From a virus, in the IMG/VR virus record IMGVR_UViG_3300042373_000214, positions 1-26,175 of that record: DNA of 26,175 nt, one strand, 5' to 3'. Position 1 is the stretch's first letter; every line of letters begins with the position of its first letter. Below the pieces are notes generated by a model. It ran no database searches and was not told the DNA's origin. It saw only the letters and a list, made by a program, of their open reading frames with translations. Positions 15,101-22,015 of this stretch are shown in pieces. Position numbers and translations under genes: made by a program.

Positions 15101-17632
15101 AGTGGTTTTGCCGCTGCGCTTCGCAAGATCAAGGCGATGGCGGCCTGAAATAACTTCTAGCGATCCATCCAAACGCTTCCACAACTGAATTGGCGCAACC
15201 CCGGTGCGCTCAAACTTTCCGCCCAACGGCTCCACAACGCCCTCTGCGTTTGCTTCGGCCTTAAACTGCGGCACCTCTTTCGACAGCCTTAGATTGTTAA
15301 TTGGAGCTTCCACAATTGGCAGGCCAGACAACGTATGCTGCGGAGCGGAAGGTTCAAATTCTTTAACTGGTTTGGCCGGAGCAACAGTCGGCGTATCCGG
15401 CAGGCGAGCGGCAGCCTGGGTCGGCGCTACCGATCCTTTGAACTGCGGGCCTTTACCAGTCGGGGTGAATGGCAACTCAGCCGCGGGCTTTGCTTTCGGC
15501 GGAATAGAAATGTATTCCCGGCCATTGGTCGTATTAAACGTGACGCCGTCGTACCCGTCAGCGCGGGCTTTGTTAACGATGTCTTCCATCGTTGCTGATT
15601 GTTCCAAGCCAAGCTTTGCCTTGGCGTCCGCCCACCTCGGAACGTCGAGCAGGTTTTTGAAGTCGGCGTCCGTCTCTGTGACCGTGCCCTTCTCGCCGGC
15701 ATAGATTTCTGCAACCTTGCGGTCTGGCGACATGAACAACGCGCCGCCTACTGTCGGTTGCGTTTCCTGCCCTTCTCGCACTCCGCGATAAAGCTTGACT
15801 TGCTTAGGCGCTTCTTGGCTAGGAGTTTGAGTAACAGGTGTTACTGAAACTTCTTCAACCTCTTCACCGGTTGGCATACCGGGCACAACTTCTGGTGCGG
15901 CCGGCGTTGCTGGTGCAGGCGTTTGCGGGGCTGCTGGAGCCTCCGGGGTTGCGGGAGCGGTTGGGGTGGGAGTTGCTGGGGGCCGTGTGCTAACCGGCGC
16001 TTCCGGCGGCTTCGGGATAGACCCAGGCCTTTCTAGCGTTGACGATCCGCGCAGTGCAGCAATGGTTGGCTCGGTGCCGCTCGGGCCTTTGTCGATGGCC
16101 CGTGCGATGGCGCGATCTTTACTGATCGCCGGCAGAACTTTTTCGGAGTACGTGCGCTCGGCTTTGCTTGCACCATAGATCGCAGCGTTCGTTGAACCGG
16201 TTTGGATAACCGTTTGCCGCAGGGTTTCAGCGGCCTGCTCTAGGTAGTCTTTGAATCCAGCATTCTGACCAAGACCGATCTGGGGAAGCTTGTCTATCAA
16301 GAACTGCGACAAGGTTGTCGCTTGCTCAGCCGGCAGTTCCTTGATCATCGATGCCGCAAGGTAACCAGACAGTTCTTTGGTCGGGACTCGATCAATGACT
16401 CCGCGGATAGCTTTAAGCTGATCCCCCAGGCCATACCGTTCAAACACCAGTTCCGACACGGCCATCAAGCCTGCTCGGGTACTTGCTTCTGCTGGGGACA
16501 AGTTAGAGCTACGCCCTTGTCCGTAGTTCTGCATGAATGTTTCAAAGCCAACCTGAGCCAGCACCGGCATTGCCGTGCCGGTCATTGCTCCAAGAATCAT
16601 CATTGGAGCTTGGCCGCCAAGCGTGGCAATGGCCTGCTGGGCAGACCGCTCTGCAATCGAGTCGCCCTTGGGGATCGCTTCACCGCGGGCTGACTCAAGC
16701 TTTTGCCAAGCGTTCAGATCTCTTTGAAGCCCTTTGTCTCCAGCCAGATCGGCATACACCCTTGCCGCACCAAGAGATGTTTGACGCATCCGCGTTCCCA
16801 TCTCAGCGCCGACACGCTCTCCGAACCCGGCGCCTTCCATCTCCTTGCGTACACGCTCGCCTTCCAGCGCAGCTTGTTCGGCATCGACATCTGGCACGGC
16901 GGTCGGCAGAACTGCTGGAATCATGCCTCGACGCAAATCCCTTTGCGCGAAGAACTTCGCTGCCCGCGGGTCCATGTCGCCTTGAACCATAAGCTTGCCG
17001 GTCTGGGCTTCAAGTCGCGGATCAAATGCCTGCGTAGTAGCGGGGGAGGTAACCTTATCTAGCGCCTGATACTTGCCTTGAATAACTTTAGCGGCTCTGC
17101 CATAGACATCATTGCGCTGCGCCATGCCAGCCAAGGCTTTGTCGCGCTCCTCTTTGGGAAGAGAGCCAAGCCTTGCTTCGACCGTCTTGATCAGGGGGTC
17201 GGTAATGTCGCGCTCAACGCCAATAGGAGGCGGCGTCAAGTTAGTGGCTTGCACGCCCTCCATTACAGACTCAGGCTTTTTGATTGACTTACTGATTGGG
17301 CTGCCACCGCGCCCGCCAATGTCGCTCCATCTCTCTGGAGTTACCTTGGCTTGAGTTGAAAACAGCCCAGGCTTTTTCGGCTCTACGGCAGGCGCTTGTT
17401 CCGGTGACGCTGGTTGCTGGGGAACCAGCGTTCCGCCCAGCATCTTGAGGTCGTCCTCGGATGGGTTTGTCAGCGACTTGGCGATGTTGAGCGATTCCTG
17501 CCCGCCAAAGCTATACAGCTTGCCGTTTGATAAAAACTCCCGCTTAGGCTGCGCGGCTTGTTTTGGCGCGTCGAACTGGTCAAACGGATTTGCTTGAGTT
17601 TTTGGTGAGTCAAACTGATCGAAAGGGTTCAC
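9119..17632 (-). CDS. Giant 2837-aa polyvalent virion protein with ART-, ParB-, C5-methyltransferase- and HExxH-like domains
   Basis: Order along the protein: NPFDQFD repeated at 2-8 and 15-21; helical region about 70-530 with a hydrophobic segment near 335-362; Pro/Ala/Thr-rich linker about 535-605; ADP-ribosyltransferase-like domain about 612-715 (LYRG with Y615-R616, FMSPDRKVAEIYA, DGVTF, E706 in REYISIPP); ParB-like domain about 765-970 (GRHR at 830-833, then a KorB-like helical part); charged linker with EPVK repeats about 1133-1157; C5-cytosine-methyltransferase-like domain about 1265-1460 (SLFDTTG near 1273, PC with C1333, ENP 1378-1380, KKTLLWG); zinc-peptidase-like HELTH at 1684-1688; a long helical region typical of polyvalent internal virion proteins (FKDAPTAALVTG near 2343); hydrophobic segment near 2525; coiled coil about 2730-2837. 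The ATG overlaps the previous gene's stop. Likely packaged and ejected with the DNA to act on host defences, by inference. Confidence 0.9.
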   Translation of the reverse strand: MNPFDQFDSPKTQANPFDQFDAPKQAAQPKREFLSNGKLYSFGGQESLNIAKSLTNPSEDDLKMLGGTLVPQQPASPEQAPAVEPKKPGLFSTQAKVTPERWSDIGGRGGSPISKSIKKPESVMEGVQATNLTPPPIGVERDITDPLIKTVEARLGSLPKEERDKALAGMAQRNDVYGRAAKVIQGKYQALDKVTSPATTQAFDPRLEAQTGKLMVQGDMDPRAAKFFAQRDLRRGMIPAVLPTAVPDVDAEQAALEGERVRKEMEGAGFGERVGAEMGTRMRQTSLGAARVYADLAGDKGLQRDLNAWQKLESARGEAIPKGDSIAERSAQQAIATLGGQAPMMILGAMTGTAMPVLAQVGFETFMQNYGQGRSSNLSPAEASTRAGLMAVSELVFERYGLGDQLKAIRGVIDRVPTKELSGYLAASMIKELPAEQATTLSQFLIDKLPQIGLGQNAGFKDYLEQAAETLRQTVIQTGSTNAAIYGASKAERTYSEKVLPAISKDRAIARAIDKGPSGTEPTIAALRGSSTLERPGSIPKPPEAPVSTRPPATPTPTAPATPEAPAAPQTPAPATPAAPEVVPGMPTGEEVEEVSVTPVTQTPSQEAPKQVKLYRGVREGQETQPTVGGALFMSPDRKVAEIYAGEKGTVTETDADFKNLLDVPRWADAKAKLGLEQSATMEDIVNKARADGYDGVTFNTTNGREYISIPPKAKPAAELPFTPTGKGPQFKGSVAPTQAAARLPDTPTVAPAKPVKEFEPSAPQHTLSGLPIVEAPINNLRLSKEVPQFKAEANAEGVVEPLGGKFERTGVAPIQLWKRLDGSLEVISGRHRLDLAKRSGKTTIPAQIHDESKGFTLDQATTLDAELNIRDGQGKAKDYVNYFQGSRITREEANARGLLARALGKRSYGIATQGSEELIAAIRSDRIDDKTAYEIAINAPGDSRLQAVGIKAIMDGKSANTATNMIQAVKALASENDTTLDMFGFDDSAIKEAEEMAKIAAKKQREIQDRLNAITGAAKRPEIARAEGIDVKDPAAVQRRADELKKAKAEWDNWSTNPSLIGQIRAARGTPAPAFELTSESESERQAREEKEAAEREGKERKEIADREVDMFALTPSPAPEQETPPTEDLFAAKEPVKAEEPVKAEEPVKKAEPVKKPRARKPKAEPAVAVENKPDEEDSGFRGASDQEVADVAQAFDKAQEAAADEGVTRVFDAPEKTDVVRLEEKTRVYVKDAGYMTVAQARERIAEWKKNALDQGGTNRNVDKVVLSLFDTTGEWSKPWEEAGYQVYRFDIQDDPEFGDVNKFSTEFFNDIFGSFEGNDVYAILAACPCTDFASSGARHFAAKDADGRTVESVKLVQQTLATIEYFKPSIWAIENPVGRIEKLTGLPPWRLAFNPNHLGDPYTKKTLLWGRFNAELPIAPVEPTEGSKMHTMYGGKSQETKNARSVTPEGFAYSFFMANNAIDHPVMAIANKYDMMDRGVFQKAIDAGMSEGDISNVIDDLYYMNLDYKGAEKALDAKVESLKSTILYNIDSTGIDAGLKSSRDEQIKQYATLRAALARVPKQVAEGKTSIDMQRNTTELIQMVRDLQTEIKITKPRLDSAEQFLSKALKEYDAGNISKDVLDVINTAYQKYPELLEGLLLRVRAAPERGIAAGGFAPINRMVLLYKGTSGAIDPRTIRHELTHSLEQMMTPEQRSILVQAWGKAFQRAIKKYPDEKYQNYFNAVLDFLDSPTAFNYGKAQRLLPGYDMYQFITPSEFWAVNAEGLMDAQLGTPWDKFKRAIRRLWEGVKKVFGFDNRSDIHKVFAQVMGGNRERTTKAMVQDAIGEFKMPTLENIQDEKDLMDKYSRPHTPMLDNTPLKTFLTKTYSNGKELITEAVTNPIQATIAAEKAVTDGLLSARNKTIWYGAGLESRDFARYNGEMRAAGDAVVASVALDNAIRSGNIGVEVVFRGGLKYDAKAGNFMAVDSKLGMRGVYEAEAAIKKRLGDQLGTDIVQGYLEAKRSISIMDELADRGAALEDATQNLEAMKALKMPAEEIAQAQALVDDLKLDLDAINKAVTSVNMSDQEMEEFAALDAKHPELRKLMDNWTAVNQNLLKVWRQVGLLSQSRYDTLSAIKDYVPWYRIMSDEDVHSPGQAVQSTTRSMANIGREKLFKRGRPINVVDFRATAGQQDFTITPTSVVKVKVNGKKVSPDLITATPDGKVRIDMALQENDLVVFETNREIQNIVDNMTRNVMRMTMNGIRQFAANRIVLEYASRNANDKVMIFPSVDPAQGRFEWVVNGKKVVVEIQDPLVAASIYGMENINLRMWEPMAAVANVLRRSITLSGVFQVKQVFKDAPTAALVTGVRNPLALIAGVWKSFLTSLLQPAFKKAGVNISPTIDILKAAGIGGFQDISRTPEAELKRRLGIMNRNVYSAVIKGLDHIGDSSDMAQRVAVYDRVMAETGDQTQALYQAANVINFMHHGSAGFAQAAVKLIPFMGAWSNSIDVLVNSLMGGGLKGMSRRKALARLAVAGSMLSTMTLLYCMLVGGDPEYDELDDQTKLRNVIIPGTKIVLPMNTSAAFFFKAIPELIYNKVTRDGTDNENDARRLRRALAQIARDSLLGPEPIPAGIKPLTEVLINHSFFTGRPVVPESVKDVEAAEQYVASTSELGKKISALLAIPGTDGKRVLNPIEADHLVRGLFGTAGAMAQWVANSIEGSTRPAQTEREKPITGAFKRDEVPRGNEDLFYDFKGIVMQKYKTMQKLIEREDFDAVDKYLDKNGDIAGMYEYITEAEQDLKEINAEIRRLGESRDTGMTPKERREEIIELQRLRNEVLSPVKELRREVLVK
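14163..14234 (-). repeat. Four tandem 18-bp repeats encoding EPVK-type linker
   Basis: Four imperfect units of 18 bp (plus-strand core ttgaccggctcttccgct) begin at 14163, 14181, 14199 and 14217. They encode a six-residue Ala-Glu-Glu-Pro-Val-Lys-like repeat between the ParB-like and methyltransferase-like parts of the giant protein. The 12-mer ttgaccggctcc also occurs in the ERF linker at 7081-7092. Confidence 0.85.
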
Positions 17633-20076
17633 TTCAGGTACGCCTTGGATGCGCCCGGACCAAATTTCTTATCAAAGTCCGCAGCAAACTTAGGGTTCTG
17701 CTTTAGATAGTTAATGTGAGCTTGCTCTGGTACCGGATATACCGTTGAAGACGGGGCGGCTGGCGTAGGTTTAGCGGGCGCAGCGGGGGTTGCGGACGAC
17801 CCGCTCCTTGGTGCCATGTTTTCTAAGATAAATTTTTCCCTAAAAGCCTCTGCCGCCTGCGGATCTGTTTTCTTTATTCTGTTGTATTCGCGTTTCTTGG
17901 GACCGTATTCGTTTAGCTTGTCCCATGCATCAACCGCTGCATTGCGATTCCTTCTTTCTGCCTCATCAGCGCGAGCCTTCCGATCCAGGTCGGCAATTTG
18001 CGCCGTATTTAGCTGACCGGCTGTTTGCACCCCTTGCTGACCCGCTGCAATGTCTCTCTGCGCTGCGACTCTTGGCCCAGCATACCCATATTCTTTGAAG
18101 AAGACTCGATAGCCTTCGTCGCGAAGCACTTCATCCGGCCTGCTGTCGCCAGCGGCCTTTTGCATCTGAACGTAATTGTCGGCAAACTTTGCGCCAAGCT
18201 GACTATCTCTGGCAATGGCTGCGCGTGCGTCCCGGTCAAGCCTCTTCTCAAACAAGTCTGCCGCAGTCTTGACATCGCCAATCTGCTCTGCTCTGCGAGC
18301 TTCAGCCAAGTCGGCTTGAGCTTTCAGGCTTGCAAGGCCAGCCGCTTTCTGTCCTTTGACATCTTCAGCGTATCCAGCCAACGCAGGAGCAGAACCCCTG
18401 CCAATATTTTGCAACGCAAACTGACTAGGTTCGCCAAGAATGCCCAAGCCAGCTTGAAGCCACCTTGCGCCTTCCTGTTGTTTTCTGTCTTCGGGGGAGG
18501 CGGCTGCGGCCTTTTGTGCTGCTAGATATGCCTGAGCTTCGGGCGTTACAGCGCCTGTGATTCCGTATGCTTCCTTGGCTGCCTTAATGGCTAGCATCTC
18601 ATCCGCAAGCGTGCGCTCTTTAGCTTGGTCTTTGACTTGGTTGCCCGTGCTGAACGCCACGATTCCGCCGGTTGCCATCTGGGCTGGCAGGTTAGATTGA
18701 AGATTCTGGATTCCAACCGGGGTCATGGCTTCTTGTGCAATCGTCTGCTGGGGCGGAGCTTGCATCGGACCCTGCTGAGACATCTGTTGCTTTTGCAGCG
18801 CAACAGGAATGCCAATCAGGTCGCTGATCGTTTCGTTCTTGACGCCTTGCTGAACTTGGTCGAGCGTGACCGAGTTCGGATCGAACAGAACTTTGCGGTT
18901 AAGCGAAGGCAGTCCGCCGGTCGCCATCGCCTTGACTTTGCCGCCACTCGCCATGAGCTTGGATGCGCCATACGCTGCCGTTCCCAAACCAGCCAAGTTG
19001 GAGATCATTGATGGTGCGGCTTGGTATTGCGTTGCTGTTTGACCGGGAACTGCGTAGCCGCGCAGCAAGGCGTTGTAGGCGTTGTACTGTTGAAGCGGGT
19101 ACTGTCGAGCATTGGCAAAATTCTGGATTGCCTGATTGACTTTCATCTGCTCTTGATTCTGCTGCTGTCCGCCGAATTGGTTTTGCAGATTAATGATGTT
19201 TCTCTGCGCGTCCAGTTGCTGCCCGCCAATGTTGGCGACATTTGCTCCCGCTCGACCAAGCAAATCGTAGGCACCCAAGACATTGCTCATGCCTTGTTGT
19301 GCGCCAGCCATTCCCTGAAGGCCAAGGTTGGAACCAAACTGCTGGGCTTGCTGGGCATTCTGAAATGCGTTTTGCAGGCCGGTTGCTTGAATGTCCTGCT
19401 TTTGACGCATCAAGTCAGCCGCAGCTTGTGACTGCGCGATCCCTTGACGGCCGCCACCAAATCCGCCGCTTTGGGCAAACTTGGCATTCATTGCTTGATT
19501 GGCAATGTCGGCTTGTCGCTGAGCTTTTTGCTGCTGGACATTGACCACATTTTCCATGTATGGGGACATGAAGGCCCGCATCGAGCCTGGGTCCGAAGCC
19601 ATGCCAAGATACTGACCGCCAGCATTGGCTTGTTGCGAAGCAATGCCCGCGGCTTGCGGTGCAACGCTCAATGCTCCCTGTCCCGCTTGCTGGGCCATCT
19701 GCGTACCGGTGTTGAATTGACCGGGGACTTGCAGGTTGGCGGCGTTTTGGAAAGACTGGTTCTGCATAGGCGAGAACCCGGCAACATAGTCGCTAGGGTT
19801 CTGGCTGTACGGGACGAACGGCTTGACGCCAGTAATGCTCAGTTTGCCGTCTGCACCCGGTGTCGTATTGAACATCTCCTGCATGGAGCCGCCGAGCGTC
19901 GTCTCAACTTGCGGACGCAGCCAGTCAGGAATGTTTGATTGCGTAACCGTTGAGCTGCTTGGTCCCCCGCTACCGCCGCCACCTTGCCCATAAATGATGC
20001 GACCGCCAGTCTTGTGGGTGGCAGAGTTGCCAATGGGTTCGCCCATGGCATAAAGCTTTTGACGGGAGTAGTTCAT
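17629..20076 (-). CDS. Internal virion protein, Gln/Ala/Gly-rich (815 aa)
   Basis: Start ATG 20076 (MNYSRQKLYAMGEP, then TGGRIIYGQGGGG) in an ATGA overlap with the GNAT-like gene. Residues about 35-350 are low-complexity Gln/Ala/Gly/Asn helix-forming sequence, as in phage internal core or ejection proteins of podoviruses. A hydrophobic patch near 355-380 is followed by MATGGL- and MATGGIVAF-type elements; such GGI elements also occur in the 323-aa neighbour. A charged helical region follows (about 580-720). The last 33 residues contain AHINYLKQNP and FAADFDKKFGPGA, a C-terminal motif I recognise in many phage structural proteins. No lysozyme or transglycosylase motif is visible. A role in the DNA-ejection apparatus with the giant protein is inferred. 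Confidence 0.82.
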   Translation of the reverse strand: MNYSRQKLYAMGEPIGNSATHKTGGRIIYGQGGGGSGGPSSSTVTQSNIPDWLRPQVETTLGGSMQEMFNTTPGADGKLSITGVKPFVPYSQNPSDYVAGFSPMQNQSFQNAANLQVPGQFNTGTQMAQQAGQGALSVAPQAAGIASQQANAGGQYLGMASDPGSMRAFMSPYMENVVNVQQQKAQRQADIANQAMNAKFAQSGGFGGGRQGIAQSQAAADLMRQKQDIQATGLQNAFQNAQQAQQFGSNLGLQGMAGAQQGMSNVLGAYDLLGRAGANVANIGGQQLDAQRNIINLQNQFGGQQQNQEQMKVNQAIQNFANARQYPLQQYNAYNALLRGYAVPGQTATQYQAAPSMISNLAGLGTAAYGASKLMASGGKVKAMATGGLPSLNRKVLFDPNSVTLDQVQQGVKNETISDLIGIPVALQKQQMSQQGPMQAPPQQTIAQEAMTPVGIQNLQSNLPAQMATGGIVAFSTGNQVKDQAKERTLADEMLAIKAAKEAYGITGAVTPEAQAYLAAQKAAAASPEDRKQQEGARWLQAGLGILGEPSQFALQNIGRGSAPALAGYAEDVKGQKAAGLASLKAQADLAEARRAEQIGDVKTAADLFEKRLDRDARAAIARDSQLGAKFADNYVQMQKAAGDSRPDEVLRDEGYRVFFKEYGYAGPRVAAQRDIAAGQQGVQTAGQLNTAQIADLDRKARADEAERRNRNAAVDAWDKLNEYGPKKREYNRIKKTDPQAAEAFREKFILENMAPRSGSSATPAAPAKPTPAAPSSTVYPVPEQAHINYLKQNPKFAADFDKKFGPGASKAYLK

Positions 20077-20501
20077 AGCAGCACCTCAACCAAGGTTAGC
20101 CTTGGCTCAAAATCGTAACGCTTCCACAGTCGGACAATTGACTCTCGGCCGTAGCCTTGAATCTTGGTAGCGCCGCGCTGCTTCAGCAAAAGTTTAAGCT
20201 GTTCAAACGTATCTGAATTGGAGATTAACCTTCCGCCAATTGCCGTTACAAATGCAACACGATGAATGGGGTAATTGACAAACGAAACTGTGCAAGCCCC
20301 ACAAACTTTTCCATCGTCAACCGCAACAATCAGCAACCATGCCCCGTTCGTAAGGAACATTTGAAGGTGGTGAATATTGTAATTCTGATACCAGTCTGGA
20401 AAATCCGAGCTGCTATTCAACGCATCTGACAGAAACGGCTCAACAAGCGGCCATACCTGCGACACATTTGCAGTGTCAATGTGCTGAATAGCAATAGCCA
20501 T
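20073..20501 (-). CDS. GNAT-like acetyltransferase within the structural block (142 aa)
   Basis: The overall pattern is that of a small GNAT protein: an N-terminal helix (VSQVWPLVEPFLSDAL), a helix then strand AWLLIVAVDDGKVCGACTVS (54-73), a strand RVAFVTAIGG (81-90), a helix FEQLKLLLKQRGATKI and a C-terminal RLWKRYDFEP (residues 124-133). The canonical R/Q-x-x-G-x-G/A acetyl-CoA loop is degenerate (AIGGRLISNS), so activity is uncertain. Similar proteins lie among head-tail genes of many podoviruses. TAATG overlap with the upstream gene, ATGA overlap with the downstream one. Substrate unknown. Confidence 0.78.
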   Translation of the reverse strand: MAIAIQHIDTANVSQVWPLVEPFLSDALNSSSDFPDWYQNYNIHHLQMFLTNGAWLLIVAVDDGKVCGACTVSFVNYPIHRVAFVTAIGGRLISNSDTFEQLKLLLKQRGATKIQGYGRESIVRLWKRYDFEPRLTLVEVLL

Positions 20502-21010
20502 TACCGGTTTAGCCCAGAGATTCCATAGTCGGCATACTCGGGATGATTATAGAGGCTGGCGATTCCCTGCGAATTGCCTTGAGGAAACGGGTTTACAAAT
20601 GCCCCAAACGGATTGGCAATGCCCTGGCCGTAGTTGCTAATTGCATTCGTCTGCCCAGGCCCGTAATCCGTGTACGCCGGCTGATAAATGTTGGCGTTAC
20701 CTTGTGGTTGCGCCGGAGGCTGCGAGTTGTAGACGGGCGGTCCTTGATCGAAGACGCCGGATGTTTGATTGAAGACGCCGGGTGGCATCATGTACGCGGC
20801 ACTATCGGTCCATGGGTTGTAGGCGTCAGGAACTCCTGCGCTTACGCCAGCATCACCAATGCCATCGCCCGCAGGCCCAAGTCCGCCAGCAGGCCCCGTG
20901 CCTTCGTCGCCCGAAAACCCAAGGCCGCCATCGCCACCGCCATCGCCACCGCCGCCATCAAAGTACAAACGGCGACCAGCTACGTACCCGCTAAATTTGT
21001 TGTAGATCAT
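20501..21010 (-). CDS. Gly-rich virion-associated protein with NKF-x-GYVAGRR N-terminus (169 aa)
   Basis: ATG 21010, nine bases after the previous stop, with AAAGG five bases upstream. The N-terminus MIYNKFSGYVAGRRLYFDGG repeats the N-terminal motif of the upstream 323-aa protein. Residues 19-60 are mostly Gly/Asp/Ala, and residues 70-169 are Pro/Gln/Asn/Tyr-rich with no predicted fold (GVFNQTSGVFDQGPPVY, NPFGAFVNPFPQG). It looks intrinsically disordered. Location among internal virion genes suggests a minor structural or ejected protein. I do not recognise a family. Confidence 0.78.
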   Translation of the reverse strand: MIYNKFSGYVAGRRLYFDGGGGDGGGDGGLGFSGDEGTGPAGGLGPAGDGIGDAGVSAGVPDAYNPWTDSAAYMMPPGVFNQTSGVFDQGPPVYNSQPPAQPQGNANIYQPAYTDYGPGQTNAISNYGQGIANPFGAFVNPFPQGNSQGIASLYNHPEYADYGISGLNR

Positions 21011-21019
21011 GTTAGCCTT

Positions 21020-21991
21020 TTATGCTGGCATGAGCTTTTTTGGGTTGATCTTGCGACCCTGCTTCTTTCGACCAGTCCGAGCAGATCGAATCCTGTCCAT
21101 CATGGCGTACAGTTGCTTGGCTCCAGCATCAGTTGATCCATTGCCAAGATGCGATACCACATCCGCAGGAACAACAAACTCCCCGTCAGCCAGTCGAGCC
21201 GGTTGCTTTTGGGCAATCGTTGCCGGGATATTGTCCGACATACCATCGCCCGGACCTTTTAGGAGCCGGCCGCCATCTGAGTACGAACCAAGATCTGCGA
21301 TTCCGCCCTTGGCAAATTCCGCAATCCCGCCCTCGGCAAACTGTGGCGTGTACCGCGACGGGTCGTAGTTGAACTTCGACAACTGGCCGCTGTACGGCGT
21401 CTGACCCGGAACCTTGTTCCTTTGCAGCGCAGACAGCAGCCCAAGCCCACCCACCCCGCCGTAGAGCATCTTCTTTTCTGGCGACAGTTTGCTCCAAATA
21501 TCCATCAATCCCATGCCCGAAGACGGCGGAGGGGCGGAGAGCAGGCCTGCCTTAAAGCCTGGGGCCTCTTGTCCGAGCATCGAAAACGGGTTTGCTGCTT
21601 GCTGAGCAACGGGGGCCACGCCTTGAGCGCCGGCCAAGTCTCCAAACGCTCCCAGCCAATCGCCCGGACCTGATGCCAGTGCGGAGATTGGCGAAGAAGC
21701 TGCGCTGCTTAGGGCACTAGGCGCAACCGAGGCCGCGTTTAGGGCGCTTGGCGCGGCTGCTGTTGCAGCAGTTGTCGCGGCATTGGACCCGAGCAGGCTT
21801 GGCAACGCTGCACTGGCGGCACTTCCAATCCCGCCCGTCACGCCGCCCATGAGTGCGCCCTTAATTGGGTCGCCTCCCTGCAAGGCAGACGCACCGCCAC
21901 CAAGGGCTGCGCCAATGAGAATAGGCTCCATCCCCGTGTGGTAGGTACGGCGACCGGCTACATAACCATTGAATTTATTGGAGATAATCAT
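21020..21991 (-). CDS. Virion-associated protein with NKF-x-GYVAGRR N-terminus and DGEFVVPADVV motif (323 aa)
   Basis: ATG 21991 has AGAGG five bases upstream. The N-terminus MIISNKFNGYVAGRR is shared with the downstream protein. Residues 27-62 are a Gly/Ala-rich zipper-like hydrophobic stretch (IGAALGGGASAL, GALMGGVTGGIGSAASAA) that could insert in a membrane. The C-terminal part has AEGGIAEFAKGGIADLG (219-235), GPGDGMSDNIPATI (246-259) and PARLADGEFVVPADVVSHLG (264-283), then YAMMDRIRSARTG and a Lys/Arg-rich end. The GDGMSD...DGEFVVPADVVSHLG element recurs in podovirus internal or tail-associated proteins, function unknown. Probably part of the ejection apparatus. Confidence 0.83.
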   Translation of the reverse strand: MIISNKFNGYVAGRRTYHTGMEPILIGAALGGGASALQGGDPIKGALMGGVTGGIGSAASAALPSLLGSNAATTAATAAAPSALNAASVAPSALSSAASSPISALASGPGDWLGAFGDLAGAQGVAPVAQQAANPFSMLGQEAPGFKAGLLSAPPPSSGMGLMDIWSKLSPEKKMLYGGVGGLGLLSALQRNKVPGQTPYSGQLSKFNYDPSRYTPQFAEGGIAEFAKGGIADLGSYSDGGRLLKGPGDGMSDNIPATIAQKQPARLADGEFVVPADVVSHLGNGSTDAGAKQLYAMMDRIRSARTGRKKQGRKINPKKLMPA

Positions 21992-22015
21992 AGAAGCCTC
22001 TTACCCTAAATCGTA

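Noticed and set aside
9119-17632. N4-type virion RNA polymerase
   Set aside because: Size is similar but no T7-like polymerase motifs are seen; the domains instead fit a polyvalent protein.
20543-21136. Plus-strand frame rich in Arg/Ala/His opposite the Gly-rich genes
   Set aside because: Low-complexity antisense of Gly/Asp codons; spans two minus-strand genes and has no recognisable feature.
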